Of a stretch of 64,000 nucleotides of DNA, positions 22,038 to 34,303 are shown piece by piece. The translations under genes and the position numbers were made by a program. Source of the DNA: Plasmodium relictum. Lineage: Eukaryota > Apicomplexa > Aconoidasida > Haemosporida > Plasmodiidae. How positions within the stretch are numbered: the first letter of the stretch is position 1; the number at the start of each line of letters is the position of its first letter. Under the pieces are notes generated by a model. That model was not told the DNA's origin. It ran no database searches and was given only the letters and a program-made list of their open reading frames with translations. The DNA lies in NCBI RefSeq assembly GCF_900005765.1, contig NC_041692.1, forward strand, positions 744,001-808,000. The letters run 5' to 3'.

Positions 22038-23549
22038 TTTATTTAAAAAAAAAAAAAAGTAATAATAATATATATATCAGAAATAATTATTATATTCTAA
22101 TTTTTTTTTTATATTTTTTCACAAAATAAAAAAAAATGTAAAAGCATTTTACGAATTAATAATAGTTTTTCTCTTTTTTTTTTTAAAAATGGAGACTCGT
22201 TCATTTATTAACAAAATGTAAAATATATATTTTCAATTATAATTAGTAATAAATTTTTTATCAATTTTAACTTTAATATTATTTGTGTATAATTAAAAAA
22301 CGATTGTGTTTATATAGTAGAATGTCTAGACAAGTATTTTAGAATATAAATCTTCACTTTTTTTTTTTTTTTTTTTTTACTGCACATAGAAATTTATGGA
22401 ATTTAAATTTTAAGAAATTAGAGAAATAAAAAACACAATACAATATAATCCTATTTTTCAACAAATATAAAAAAAGTATTTTTGTATTCAAGATTATTTT
22501 TTATATGCTCACCACTTTTCACTTTTTTTATATATTAATATATAAGAAATTATTATATATCATAAATAATTACTAATTTTAATTTATTTTTTATTTACAT
22601 AAATATATTTTTATTTTTTTCTACTTTAGTTATTATAATAAGAAAAACGAAAAATCTAGAAATAATAATAAATGTATTGAGAAAATATATCAGAAATATT
22701 ATTTTTAAATAGATAAAATAACTTTCTTATTATTCCCTTTAATTGATTAGATGCTAGCATTACTAATTTTGTTAACATATAATATTGATTTTTTTATATT
22801 TTTAGATTCTTTAAATTTTTTTTTTCTTTCTATGCACTTATATATACAAAAAATTGTCATTGTTTATATATTTTTTATTTATAGAATTAAAATATTTGAA
22901 AAGTAAAGATTTTGTTAGGTAAAATGTATTAAAAATATAAAAATTTATAATATTAGAGTGGCTTTTTTTAAAGATTGTTTTTTATGTTACTTTTTTGTTT
23001 TCTTCGACATCATATTATAATATATATATAATTTTATTTACTATTCCATTATTTTTAATTTATATGATTTTTCATTGCGATAATATAAAATTATTTTTTA
23101 TATTTTTTTTTTTTTTTTTTTTTTTAATATTTGCAACAATAATATACAATAAAGAAACAAAAAATTCAAATTTCTGTTATTAAAAAAATACATAATTTTT
23201 TTTTTTTTAATTTATATGAAATGTGCAATATGCATATATATATATTTTTTTTTTTCTGATAGAATATTTTTCATTTATATTATAAAAAAAATTTTTAAGA
23301 ATTTTGTTTTTTTTTTTTCTTTTTTTAAAAATGAATAATTAACATTTTTTTTTTTTTTAATATATAAAATATCACAAGTTTAATTTTTATTCATTTAATT
23401 AGAATAAAAATATATTAAGATTTTAAAATAGTACAGCTTTTTTGTGTAAAGAAAATATATGCACTGAATATTAGAAAATTGAGTTATACAAAAGATAGAA
23501 TTTATAAATTAGCGAGAATAAAATTTTCATATAGAAAAAAAAAAAAAAA
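22038..23549. other. Divergent intergenic region
   Basis: 1.5 kb between the starts of CFAP91 (minus) and the Asn-rich protein gene (plus), so a shared promoter region. Poly-T tracts of over 18 bases near 22360 and 23102-23125. An open frame at 22995-23183 lacks an ATG and is low-complexity. No gene supported. Confidence 0.6.
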
Positions 23550-26500
23550 ATGAATTCTTTTTCTAGTAAAACTAATATAAGAAGTACAAAATCTGAAGTC
23601 ATTAAAAAACCTAGGGATAATTTAATTGAAAATGAAAAAGAAAATAACTTTAGTAATAGCAGTTATCTGCTTCAAAAAAAAAATCTAAATATAAATTGTG
23701 ATTTAGGAAAATCAGAACTTAATAATTGTAACAATACATATAATGGCCAATTTCTTTACTCAAATCAAAATTACAATGATGCAAGCTCAACTAGAAACAT
23801 TTATAATAAAATAAAATTACCTCGATCACAATCTATTAATATTTCACCACCTATATCAATTAAAACATCAAACTTATACAGAAACAATGATGATAAATTA
23901 TCATGTGCTTCCTTTTATACATCTAAAAAAAAAAATTTAGAAAAATTTTCAATTCCTGAATCTACTGACAGTTTTAAAACGCAAGCTAATTCTCAGATAG
24001 TAGAGCAATCAATAGAATTGCTAAAACATTTGATTAACCAGGATAAAGATGATATTTCTCAAGAGAATGATACGAAAGATAAATTATTGTTTAAGTTAGT
24101 TGATAGAATGAAAAAATATGATAATAAATCAGAACATACCCAAGAAGAATACAAGCATTCTCTTGATTTATATAAAAAAAAAATAGATATGTTAAATTTA
24201 AAATTTCTTAAATTAAGAAATGAAAATAATCACTTAAATAACGAAAATATTATTCTTAAAACACAATTAAAAAATATAAAAGGCAGTTATAATAGTATTA
24301 ATCATAATATTGGAAACATCTCAAATTCCAGGGAAAGAATAAAAAAAGAAGTATTAGAAAACAAAAATCAAGAAATGAAACCAGATGAAATTGAAGAAAT
24401 GATATCAAATAAATCAGCTAATAATAATTCACAGGTAACTACTTCCCATTATTCCAAAAAAAAATTAGTAGATAATGAAGTTCAAACAGAAAGCTATTTA
24501 GCAAATCATAGTAATTCTTTAGATGCATATAGAGGAACATCATTTATAACCAATAAAGAAAATATTTTAAATGAAAATCTCTTAGATGGAAATAATATTA
24601 ATAAAATTAGAGAACAAATTAAAAAGGAAGTTACTGAAGAGATTACTAATAAATTAGAAAAAAAATATAAAGAAGAACTTCTTAAGATGAGAAAATCCCC
24701 CTCTTTTGGTAGTATAAGTGATACAGAAGAGTCTTCATTGGATAGCATTTTTAATAAATTTAGAAATCAATTAGATGAGCAAATAAATGAAACTATTAAC
24801 AATTATAAAAATAATTTTATTGATAATTTTAAAGATTTGCTGAATATAACTAAAGGAAAAGAAAATAATGCACATGAGCTGGATAAAGATGGAGAAATAA
24901 ATAAAAATGAAATAAATTTTTCTATAGACTCTACTAATGATAAAATTAATGATTGTATAAATGTGATTGAAAAAATTACTAAAATAAAAAAAGACAAAAA
25001 AAAAAAAGAAGAAAAAATAATTAATGACAGAAAAAACTTAATTCAAGTATTAAATAATGTAAACAAAGACATAAATAATATAGATGATATGATATATAAT
25101 ATTAATGCAAATATATATCAAAATAATTTTTTTAACTTTGAAGAAAACTATCCAGAAGAATTAAGTATTATAAACAAGAACATTTCTGAAAGTGACGATG
25201 AGGAAGATGAAATAAAAAGTCACAAATCTTTCACAAATATTATAAATAATAATGATGAATATACTAATGAAAATAAAAATAATATAAATTCGAATATTGA
25301 CTTTTATCAAAATGATGAATTAAAATATAATAAAGCGAATTATATTACAAATAGAGAAAGAAAATTAGATAATTCACTAACGAATTATAAAATAGAGAGC
25401 GTAATTGATGGAACAGTAAATGATAATTATATTCAAGAAAATAATATTAAAAGTGATGAAAAATGTTATGATAATGTGATAAATAAAAATATAAATAATA
25501 ATGATTATTTTATTACTCCTCAAAAAAGCTTAGATGAAAATAAGGGGAATATAATTGATAATACTTATAAAAAAATAGAAGATTATAACAAAAATAAAAT
25601 ACATAATAATAAAAAAACTAAGGGAGTAAGCTCCAGTTTAAGTGATAATAATTTAAATATTAATAATAATAAAAAAAAAAAAAATAGTAATGAATCTTTA
25701 AATGGAAATCTAACAAAAAGCATAGAAAATGTTGAGAATGTAATTGATAGAACAAAAAATAAATTGAAAAATAATATTTCTGATAAAAAATTAAAGAAAA
25801 AAAATTTAAGTGATAATTTTAGTAATAATATAGAATTATGGAAAAAAAATGATAATGATAATTTAAATGAAAATGAAGTAGATTTTTATAATATGATTAA
25901 TTCACCAAGCAGCGTAAGAATTGAAAAGAGTAATATGAATGTTATTACTAATAATATAAGTAATGAGAATAAAAATAATTATATAAATTTCAATCCAAAT
26001 ATTGTATCAAATGAAAATAATGTATATGGTGTAAATCAATCTGCACATATTCCTAAGGATGATAAAATGGAAGAATTTCAGCCAAATGCATACAATAATG
26101 ATGGTAATAATCATATATTTAATGTTAATGTAGATGGATTAAGTTATCAGTTGAATAAAAATTCATTAAATAATGCTAATATAAATAATAATATCAATAA
26201 CTGTAATAATATATGTAGTAAAGATTATAACTTTAATAATTATTATAATGATAAAGACAATATGAAATGTGAGAATAGTGAATATGATAACGGTAACTAT
26301 TATAATAATGAAACTAGAAATATTGTTGATGATAATAATTGTAATGCTGTAGATAACTCAGATTTATATAATTATAATTTAACAAATGACCATAATTTAT
26401 GCAATTTTGAAAATAATGTTTGTAATAAAAATACAGAAAAAAATTTAGTAAATTGTTCTATTTATTCATATCACCCCTTGCTCAATAAAAAAGATAATGT

Positions 26501-27341
26501 TCATTATACTAATAAGAATAATGAAAAAAAAAAAAGTGAACATGAAAATCCATATATGAAAGCGATGAATGAACAAATTCATCCTAATAATAATTCAAGA
26601 TTTAGAGAAAATGATGATATAAAGAAAAAAGGTAAAAGTTTCAATAATGAAAAAGAAAATAATGTAAAGTATCCTTTTAAAAAGTTTGAATCAACAGAAG
26701 AATTAATTCATTTTGATGATACACAAATTAATGATAGTTTAAAACAAAAGGAAAAAAACCAAAATATTACTAATAAAGAAACAAATAATAGTTTCACATA
26801 TGATAATGATAATAACAATAATAATAATAATATAAACACTACACATGAAATTTCTAAATTAAAAAGAAATGATAAAAATTATGACGATATAGATTATTTA
26901 AATAAAATAGTTGAAAATAATAATAATGAATGTAATTTAAATAATTTTGAATTAGACGAAAATGTAAGATTAAATAATTATAAAAATTATGGATTCTTAA
27001 AAAAAAAAGATTCTTATAATTCTAGGGAAGATGAAACTACAAATAATAAGTATAATTTATTTTATGATTTTAATAATGAAAATAATAAAAATGATTATAT
27101 AAAAGAATACAGTAATCTCCAAATAGATGATTCATCAAATAATATTCTTTCAAATTATTATAATAAAAATTCCAATTTAAGAAGAGTTAATAGTACTACT
27201 ATCAATACAAATAAAAACAACACTAATGATGTGTGTCAAAAAAATAAAATAAAATTAAATACAAGAAGTGAAGTTCATTATAATTTGTCTAAATCACAAA
27301 AAACAAAAACAAAAAAAAATTTAGAAGATCTTTTCTCATAG
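23550..27341 (+). CDS. Asn-rich protein of unknown function
   Basis: 1263 aa, single exon; the ATG at 23550 follows a poly-A stretch typical of Plasmodium start sites. Not recognised. The first 140 residues are Ser/Asn-rich with RSQSINISPP, a possible phosphosite cluster. Residues about 155-250 form a likely coiled coil (FKLVDRMKKYDNKSEH, KKKIDMLNLKFLKLRNENN). Residues about 350-520 hold further charged helices (REQIKKEVTEEITNKLEKKY, FRNQLDEQINETINNYK). The rest, about residues 560-1230, is Asn-rich. No signal peptide, membrane helix or Cys motif. A structural or scaffold role would fit the coiled coils, but there is no direct evidence. It sits downstream of a divergent promoter shared with CFAP91. 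Confidence 0.75.
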   Translation: MNSFSSKTNIRSTKSEVIKKPRDNLIENEKENNFSNSSYLLQKKNLNINCDLGKSELNNCNNTYNGQFLYSNQNYNDASSTRNIYNKIKLPRSQSINISPPISIKTSNLYRNNDDKLSCASFYTSKKKNLEKFSIPESTDSFKTQANSQIVEQSIELLKHLINQDKDDISQENDTKDKLLFKLVDRMKKYDNKSEHTQEEYKHSLDLYKKKIDMLNLKFLKLRNENNHLNNENIILKTQLKNIKGSYNSINHNIGNISNSRERIKKEVLENKNQEMKPDEIEEMISNKSANNNSQVTTSHYSKKKLVDNEVQTESYLANHSNSLDAYRGTSFITNKENILNENLLDGNNINKIREQIKKEVTEEITNKLEKKYKEELLKMRKSPSFGSISDTEESSLDSIFNKFRNQLDEQINETINNYKNNFIDNFKDLLNITKGKENNAHELDKDGEINKNEINFSIDSTNDKINDCINVIEKITKIKKDKKKKEEKIINDRKNLIQVLNNVNKDINNIDDMIYNINANIYQNNFFNFEENYPEELSIINKNISESDDEEDEIKSHKSFTNIINNNDEYTNENKNNINSNIDFYQNDELKYNKANYITNRERKLDNSLTNYKIESVIDGTVNDNYIQENNIKSDEKCYDNVINKNINNNDYFITPQKSLDENKGNIIDNTYKKIEDYNKNKIHNNKKTKGVSSSLSDNNLNINNNKKKKNSNESLNGNLTKSIENVENVIDRTKNKLKNNISDKKLKKKNLSDNFSNNIELWKKNDNDNLNENEVDFYNMINSPSSVRIEKSNMNVITNNISNENKNNYINFNPNIVSNENNVYGVNQSAHIPKDDKMEEFQPNAYNNDGNNHIFNVNVDGLSYQLNKNSLNNANINNNINNCNNICSKDYNFNNYYNDKDNMKCENSEYDNGNYYNNETRNIVDDNNCNAVDNSDLYNYNLTNDHNLCNFENNVCNKNTEKNLVNCSIYSYHPLLNKKDNVHYTNKNNEKKKSEHENPYMKAMNEQIHPNNNSRFRENDDIKKKGKSFNNEKENNVKYPFKKFESTEELIHFDDTQINDSLKQKEKNQNITNKETNNSFTYDNDNNNNNNNINTTHEISKLKRNDKNYDDIDYLNKIVENNNNECNLNNFELDENVRLNNYKNYGFLKKKDSYNSREDETTNNKYNLFYDFNNENNKNDYIKEYSNLQIDDSSNNILSNYYNKNSNLRRVNSTTINTNKNNTNDVCQKNKIKLNTRSEVHYNLSKSQKTKTKKNLEDLFS

Positions 27342-28532
27342 GAACATATGAAATTTATTTATAGAATATAAAATTTTATTTTTATATTTAACCTTTTTTT
27401 TTTTTTTGTAATTTATTTTATCTAATTTTTATTTTTTTGCATATATATTTGTATTAACATATTTGATACTTCTGTTTTTCAGATTCTAAATATTTTTATA
27501 ATTTTTATTTTTTTTTTATAAAATTATTTTCATTTAAATTTTGTTGTTTGTATACCCTTCTAGTTGTATTTGTATATTTATATGCTTCTTTCTCTCTTTT
27601 TTTTTTTTTCTGTGTTTTTATGAAATATTTAAAAAATTGTAATTTTTTGCATAGCTCTTTTCCTTTTTCTATCATATAGTTTACATAGCACACCGTAAGA
27701 ATGCCAATTCTTAATTTTAATTTTTTTTTTTATGATTCATATATAGAATCAACTAAAGAAAGTTATTATTTGATAATAATGCACAAACACGCATACTATT
27801 TTTAAATTATTTTAATTTATACTGAGTTAATTGTATATTTTGTGTTTAATAACTATATTAAAAGTAAGAAAATTTTTTTATAAACATATATGCATATAAA
27901 AATGCACAATAATTCATACTTATAGGATTAGAATGTATATACATATATAGATCTTTTTTTATATAAAATATGATTTACAATAAAAGTTAATATAAGTGTT
28001 TTTATAAAAATATTAATGTAAAACTAATTTTTTTTATAAATTTAAATTATTGAAACTATTGTTTTTAAAATTAAATTATAATTTTTTTACTTAATATATT
28101 TATTTTGTTAAAATACTCTTTACAAAGTTATATGAAATGTAAAGTTGAAAAAAAAAAAAGAATATTAAAGAATAATATATTTTGTTTGACAAGTTTTAAT
28201 GATAGATAGCAAAAATATTAAAAATAATTTATTATAAGATGTTTTCATTGTTAAATAAAAAACAAAAAATAAAATGAATAATGGGATATCCTTATTCCTT
28301 TTTTTTTTTTTTTTTTGAAATAACATTTTATTTTTAAAATTGTTCATTTATCATACTGCTTTTATAACTTATTATTTTTTCCTTCCCTTTTTTTTTTCTT
28401 TTTATTTTATATTATTTTATTTTTTTTTTCTAAAACTATTTTATTACTTTGTCAAAACGCAAATGACAAATTAAAACTTTACGTTTTATTTCCATTTTTA
28501 TTTTTTTAAGAAAAATGATTTAATTATAACAA
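27342..28532. other. Intergenic region
   Basis: Between two plus-strand genes: 3' UTR of the Asn-rich protein and promoter of the DHHC gene. Long T-runs at 27396-27407, 27599-27609 and 28300-28315. Open frames on the minus strand are Lys-rich shadows of T-runs. Nothing else seen. Confidence 0.6.
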
Positions 28533-31500
28533 ATGAAAATACTAAAAAGAAGTAAGTCGCTAGAAAGGCAAAATTTTGATAAAATAAATAATGTACAAAT
28601 ATATGGAGAAAATCAAATTCATTGTAAAGGTTTTTTTATATCAGGGTAAATAACTCTTTATACAAACAATTGTTAATTATATTAATTTATACATATATTT
28701 TCCTTTGTTACTCTTTATTTAGACCGGCATTTTTAACAGTAATATCATCTTTTCTTATGATATTTATTCCTGTTGGTATTTTTCATGCATTTACTTCAAC
28801 AGTAATATTAAATTAAATTTAGTAAAAAAGAAAAATTTTTTTTTTATATTTTAATCCTATATATACATATAAAGATATAATTAAAAAAAAAATACATTTT
28901 TTTATAGTGGTTTTTTGAGAAAGGTATTTATTTTGTTACTTTTTTGAACTTGTTTTTTTTTGTATTAACAATATATTCTTTTTTTAAAACAAGTTTTATG
29001 GATCCTGGTATAATACCAAGACAAGTAAGTTTTATTAAAATTTTTTTTTTGTAAATAAATTTATACTTATATAATTTTTTTTAACAGAATTAATTTTATT
29101 TAAAATTATATGACTTATATAAAAATGGTTATAATAATATGAATTTTTGTTGTTATATTTTTAGAAATCTGTTTTAAATTTATATGATGTAATAATTGAA
29201 CAGTATAGAGAAACCCAGCCACCAAGACAAAAAGAAGTTTTAATTAATGGGCATTTTTATAAATTAAAATATTGTTATACTTGTAATATATATAGAGGTT
29301 TAAGAACTGTACATTGTTCTATTTGTGACAACTGCGTTGAAAAATTCGATCATCATTGTCCTTGGTAAAATGCAATCATCTATACCAATTTTTTTTTAAT
29401 ATGTTTTTAATTATTCTTATTTTCTATTATTTTATTTTATTTATTTATTTATTTTTTTTTTTTTTTTTGTTCAAAGGGTTGGGAATTGTATAGGTGCAAG
29501 AAATTACAAATATTTTGTTTTTTTTGTTTTAAATTTATATATACTAATATGTATAACTCTAAGTGCAAGTATATATAAATTAGTTATATGTATAAATAAG
29601 TTATCTGGTGATGGATATAATACTGAGAAGATTTTTATTCATATTTGGAGAGTTGCTGCAGATAGCTTAATTTTAATTATATATACTGTTTTAACATTGT
29701 GGTTTGTTATTGGTTTGTTATGTTATCATATTTATACTATCTTAACTAATCAAACAACTTATGAACAAATAAAGACGTTTTATCAAAATGATAACCCATT
29801 TAATATTGGAATAGTAAATAATATAAAGGAAGTATTATTTACAAAAACAAGACCATCTTACATCAATTTTGTTAATCCACAGTTACAAGTTGTTGACAAG
29901 AATTGCTATCACAATATTATAGTTTTCAACGATAAAGGTGTGAATATAGAAGAAGATATTAGAGAAAAATCTTCATCTGATAATAGAAAAAAGGATAAAA
30001 AAAAAATGGATTCTATGGAGATACGTTCAATTAATAAAAAATCATCCAAAAAAAAAAAATCAAGTAAAGATTGTATTCCCCCATCACATGGTAGTAAAAT
30101 TAGAATTAAATCATATAATATAAAAAAAAAAATAAATAAAGAGAAAATCAGTGAAGAATATGATATTACAAAAATAAGTAATATATCTAATAAGGCAATA
30201 GAAAAATCTGCTCATTTAAAATTTGATAAAAATAAAAATATAAAATATACAAAAATTAAGCTACCTAAAATAAAAAATGATGATTCAGAACATTTAAATG
30301 AAGATGTTGAAGAGAAAAACGTTTCTTCTCATAAACGCATAATTAATTTAAATAATGTTGGTGCATTGTTTATTAAAAATAATAGTTCATCTAGTATTAG
30401 TACTAAAAACGGAAATAATAAAGAAATGAAGAAAAAAAGAAGAGATAATTATGTTGATAACGAAATAGATAATGAGTTTTATGATTACCAAGAAGAACTA
30501 ATAGATATAGAAAAAAGAATGTTGAAAAAAGATGACTATATTGTAATAAAAAATACAAATGAAAAAAATGGAGAGTATTCAAATAAAATGAAAAAGAAAC
30601 AAAAGAAAAAAATACTTTATAAAACAAAAGAATCTAAGCAAATTAGAAAAAAAAAAATTAAATATGAGACAAAAATTAATTGTTTTAATAGTTCTATTCA
30701 AGTAAGAAAAAAAAGAAATTTTCCTATCTTAAATAAAAAACGATTTTCGTTTATAGGAAATTTAAAGAATAAAAGTGAAATATATTACATAGTAAGTTAT
30801 TGTAATGAAAAGAAAAAAAAAAGTTCTATTAACTCAGAAAAAGAATTTAAAAAAAAAGAAAATATTGATGAAGATAAAATATTCTTTAAAGAATATAATA
30901 GAAGTACAAAAAAAAAAGAAAAAATGAAATTAAAAGAAAATAAAAGAGAGGAAGATATACAAAAAAATGTAATAATAGACATATATAATAATATGCCTGA
31001 TGAAAGAAAGACAAAAATCAATAATGAAATTATATTGGAAATACCAAAAAAAAAGGAATATGAATCAAATACTTCATTGGAAGAAATAGAAAAAAGAAAG
31101 AAAACCAATTATATAAAGTATGATAGACTCTATCTCGTCGGAAAAGGTTGTAAATTAGAAAATTTTAGTGAAATTTATGAAATGAAATATGCAAAAATGC
31201 ATAATCTGAAATATAAAAAAATAAATAAAAAATTAAAAAAAAACAAATTAAAATTATTATCAAAATCACATATAAATATTCATTTGTTTTATAATAATAA
31301 GGAATGTACAAATGTATCAAATAACATTAATGGCAACATTGACACATTAGGAAAATATGAAAGTTGCAATTTTAACAATATATATTTTAGTAAAATAAAA
31401 AATATTAATAAAATCGATAACTTAAAATTACTTAATTATTTAGTTCACAAAAATAAACAAAATGAAATCCGTTCTGATATGAAAAAAAAAAGTAAAGTAT

Positions 31501-31580
31501 CAAAATTTTTTTATTTTTTTACTACCTTTGCATTAATAATTAAATGTATACATATACCTTCTAATAATGATAACGATTGA
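28533..31580 (+). CDS. DHHC-type protein S-acyltransferase, five exons
   Basis: Exons 28533-28645, 28723-28801, 28908-29024, 29165-29364, 29477-31580, joined with consistent phases to 870 aa. It moves fatty acyl groups (palmitate) to protein Cys residues at membranes. The Cys-rich domain spans residues about 139-183 (CYTC ... HCSICDNC), with DHHC at 165-168 followed by PWVGNCIG, where Cys168 should be the acylated catalytic residue. Four membrane helices fit residues about 43-63, 65-92, 183-206 and 226-256. The TTXE motif is TTYE at 263-266. After about residue 300 comes a tail of more than 550 residues, Lys/Ser-rich and very basic, ending in a hydrophobic stretch ([17 protein letters not shown]) near the C-terminus. 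DHHC enzymes usually have short tails; the tail and its end segment are odd. All introns are 76-140 bases, GT/AG. Confidence 0.9.
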
Positions 31581-32108
31581 TATAATATTTTTAGTTATTT
31601 AATCATTATATGTATAATTATTATTTTATGCATTTAACTTTCTTTATATTTTTTAGTATAATTTCGAAAATAATAATAGGTACAATTATTTGTGAAAAAG
31701 GAAAAGATAAAAAAAATAAAGTTTTTTTGTTATATTGGCATGAAAATCAATTTCTTCTTATAAGTTTATGTCGAAACACTTTATAATTTATTATTGTCAT
31801 TTTTTATATTATAATAATCCGCAACATTATTTGTTTTTAATTATACGTATATTTTTGTATGCATTTATGTAATTATTTTTTTTTTTTATATATATAAATT
31901 ATTTAATAGTTGTATTAAAAAATTAAATTTTTAATAACTTCATATTATGAAATAAATAAAGAACAAAATTATGTGAATAATGATTATAATTAAAATTTTT
32001 TGCTTTTTATAAGTAAATTCAAATAAATTACAATTTTAGAAAAAAAAATGTTATATATTTATGTAATTTAAAATGGCTCTTCTATGTATAAATTATAATA
32101 TATTAACA
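31581..32108. other. Convergent intergenic spacer
   Basis: 3' UTRs of the DHHC and DRC8-like genes, which converge here. No structure seen apart from T-runs. Confidence 0.6.
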
Positions 32109-33073
32109 TCATATATTTGAATCTTTATTTATTAACTCATTTAGTAAATCCTCATATATTATATGATCATTTTTATAGACTTTGTCTAACTATTAAAAAA
32201 AAGAATTAATATATTTTATTTTATTTAAAAAATTAAAAGAATTTTTTATTATATATATATATATATATATTTAAATATAAAATTTTTTTTTCTTCCTACG
32301 GTTTTAATCCATTCAAAAAATTCATCAAATTCTGAATTGCTAAAAGGTTCACCTAAATATTGTAAAATAAATCTCAACTTTTTTATTGATATTTTTCCAT
32401 TTCCTTTTTCATCAAAAACTTCAAAAGAATCTAAAATATTTGGAGGTTTTATTTCATTAGTTATATTTGGTATTTGGATAATTCTGAAGTACTCTTTTAT
32501 ACTAAATAAATTTTTATTTTCTTCTTCTTCTTTTTTAATTTCTTCTTTTTTTTTCTCTATTTCCATGAAGTTATCATAATTCTTTAAATTGTTTAATAAC
32601 TCTGATATATTATTATTATCATCATTAATTATATCATTTTTGTTAAGCTGATTATTATTATTATTTAATTCTTCATTTTCATCATATATTATTATTTCTT
32701 TTTCTCTCTTTTCTTCCTCCTTAGTTTTTTCTTTCTTTTTTTCAATAATTTTCTTTTCTATTATTTTTTCTTTTATTTTTTCAATTTCTTTTAATGATAC
32801 ATTATATCCACAACATCGTAGCAGATTCCCTAATAAACTTAAATTATTATTTATATACTTTTTTTTTTTTCTATTTTAATAACTACTAAATATTGATTTT
32901 TTTTTGTTCTTTTTATTTTCTCAAACTTTCATATAAGATATTTATATTTTTTATTTTATTATATACTCAAACTTTAGTAATCCTTTCTTTTTTTTGTCTA
33001 AGTAATTAAAAGCTTTTACTGTTTTTTTTATTTGATATTCTGTCAAATGAAAAATTTCTCCTTCATATTCCAT
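32109..33073 (-). CDS. DRC8: DRC8/EFCAB2-like EF-hand protein, three exons
   Basis: Exons 33073-32973, 32837-32300, 32189-32109, total 239 aa. Exon 1 (MEYEGEIFHLTEYQIKKTVK) plus exon 2 rebuild the first EF-hand, AFNYLDKKKKGLLN LLGNLLRCCGY. The second, DSFEVFDEKGNGKISIKKLRF, is followed by YLGEPFSNSEFDEFFEWI. Exon 3 encodes a short end, LDKVYKNDHIIYEDLLNELI. The GEPFS-x2-E segment and the CCG before the inter-hand helix resemble, from memory, EFCAB2/DRC8, a subunit of the axonemal nexin-dynein regulatory complex. A charged insertion of about 90 residues separates the hands. Neither loop keeps the acidic ligands at positions 3, 5 and 12, so Ca2+ binding is doubtful. The alternative is another calmodulin-like protein. 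Confidence 0.65.
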
Positions 33074-34303
33074 TTTTTATATACACAATTTTTTTTTAAT
33101 ATATTTATTTTTTTTTTGTTTTTATATTTTAGTTTAAAAAATTAAAATTTTATTTGATTGCATGTTAAAAATAATTTTAAAATGTTATAATTACAAAAAA
33201 AAATTGCTTTTTCTAAATAAAATACATTAAACTATTTAAAGAATAGCTTATAAGTAATAAAAAAACCCCAAAAAAAAAAAGAAAAAAGGAAAAAAAAATT
33301 TTTTATACGAGTAAGATTAAAAAAATAAGACTAATTATCCTATAACTATTTCTTAAGCATACATAAATTATCTATTTATAATATTTATATATACCGAGAT
33401 AAAACATCTATAAATAATAATCATTATTTTAATAACAAATTCTTAAAAAATATATACTTATCTAAAAGCATAATTTTTTTAGAAAAAATTTTAATGATAA
33501 AATGTAAAAATTAAAAAAGTGACATTTTTCAATTCATAAAGAAAAATATTCTTTAATTTTTTTTTACTCATTGTTCTTAAATATCTAGTTTTACATTTTA
33601 AAACCCTTTTAAGTTTCATAAATTAATTTTTATAAAACAAAAAAAAAAAAAAAAGAAAAACTCTTAAAATGAGTTTTACTTATAATGATTTATTATTATT
33701 TTCATTTAATTTTCTTTTCTTTTATTTTCTTTTTAATTTTTTATAGACAAATGATTATATATATTTAAAAGAAAATATTCAATAAAAGATAATAATTTAA
33801 AAAAAAATTTAAGATATATATGATTATTTATTATTATAAATAAAAAAAAACGCCAAAAAAAAAAAAAAAATAAATAAATAAAATAAAAAGGAGAAAAAAA
33901 AAATATAATTTTATTAAAATCTTTTTTTCATAAATATATATATGATTTTACTAACAAATAATATATATGCACTAAGTATATTTAAAATTGTATTAAATAT
34001 ATATTTAATTATGTATTTTTCAATGGAAATCGTGAAATTAGATAAAAAAAAAAAAAAAAATGAAAAAAATAAATAATTGAAGCATATACATAAAAATTAA
34101 AATTTAATTTTACATTAATACTTCTTAATTTTTTATAAAATTTCATTTATATATATATATATTTATATATTTTTGGTAACTAAGCAAAGATATATATTTA
34201 GACATAAAAAAAAAAAAAAAAAGAAAAAAATTATTTTATCATAAATTTTTAAATAATTATGTATTTATAGTATTTATATTGTTTTTATTTTTGTTTTTGA
34301 AAC
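33074..34303. other. Divergent intergenic region
   Basis: 1.2 kb between the starts of the DRC8-like gene (minus) and TFIIS (plus). Poly-A runs near 33273-33290, 33638-33660, 33855-33890, 34045-34060 and 34207-34225. A likely shared promoter; no discrete motif could be picked. Confidence 0.6.

Noticed and set aside
22995-23183. 62-codon plus-strand frame upstream of the Asn-rich gene
   Set aside because: No ATG start, hydrophobic low-complexity content, overlaps a poly-T run.
27505-28347. Two short minus-strand frames with Lys runs
   Set aside because: Shadows of T-rich UTR; no conserved-looking segment.
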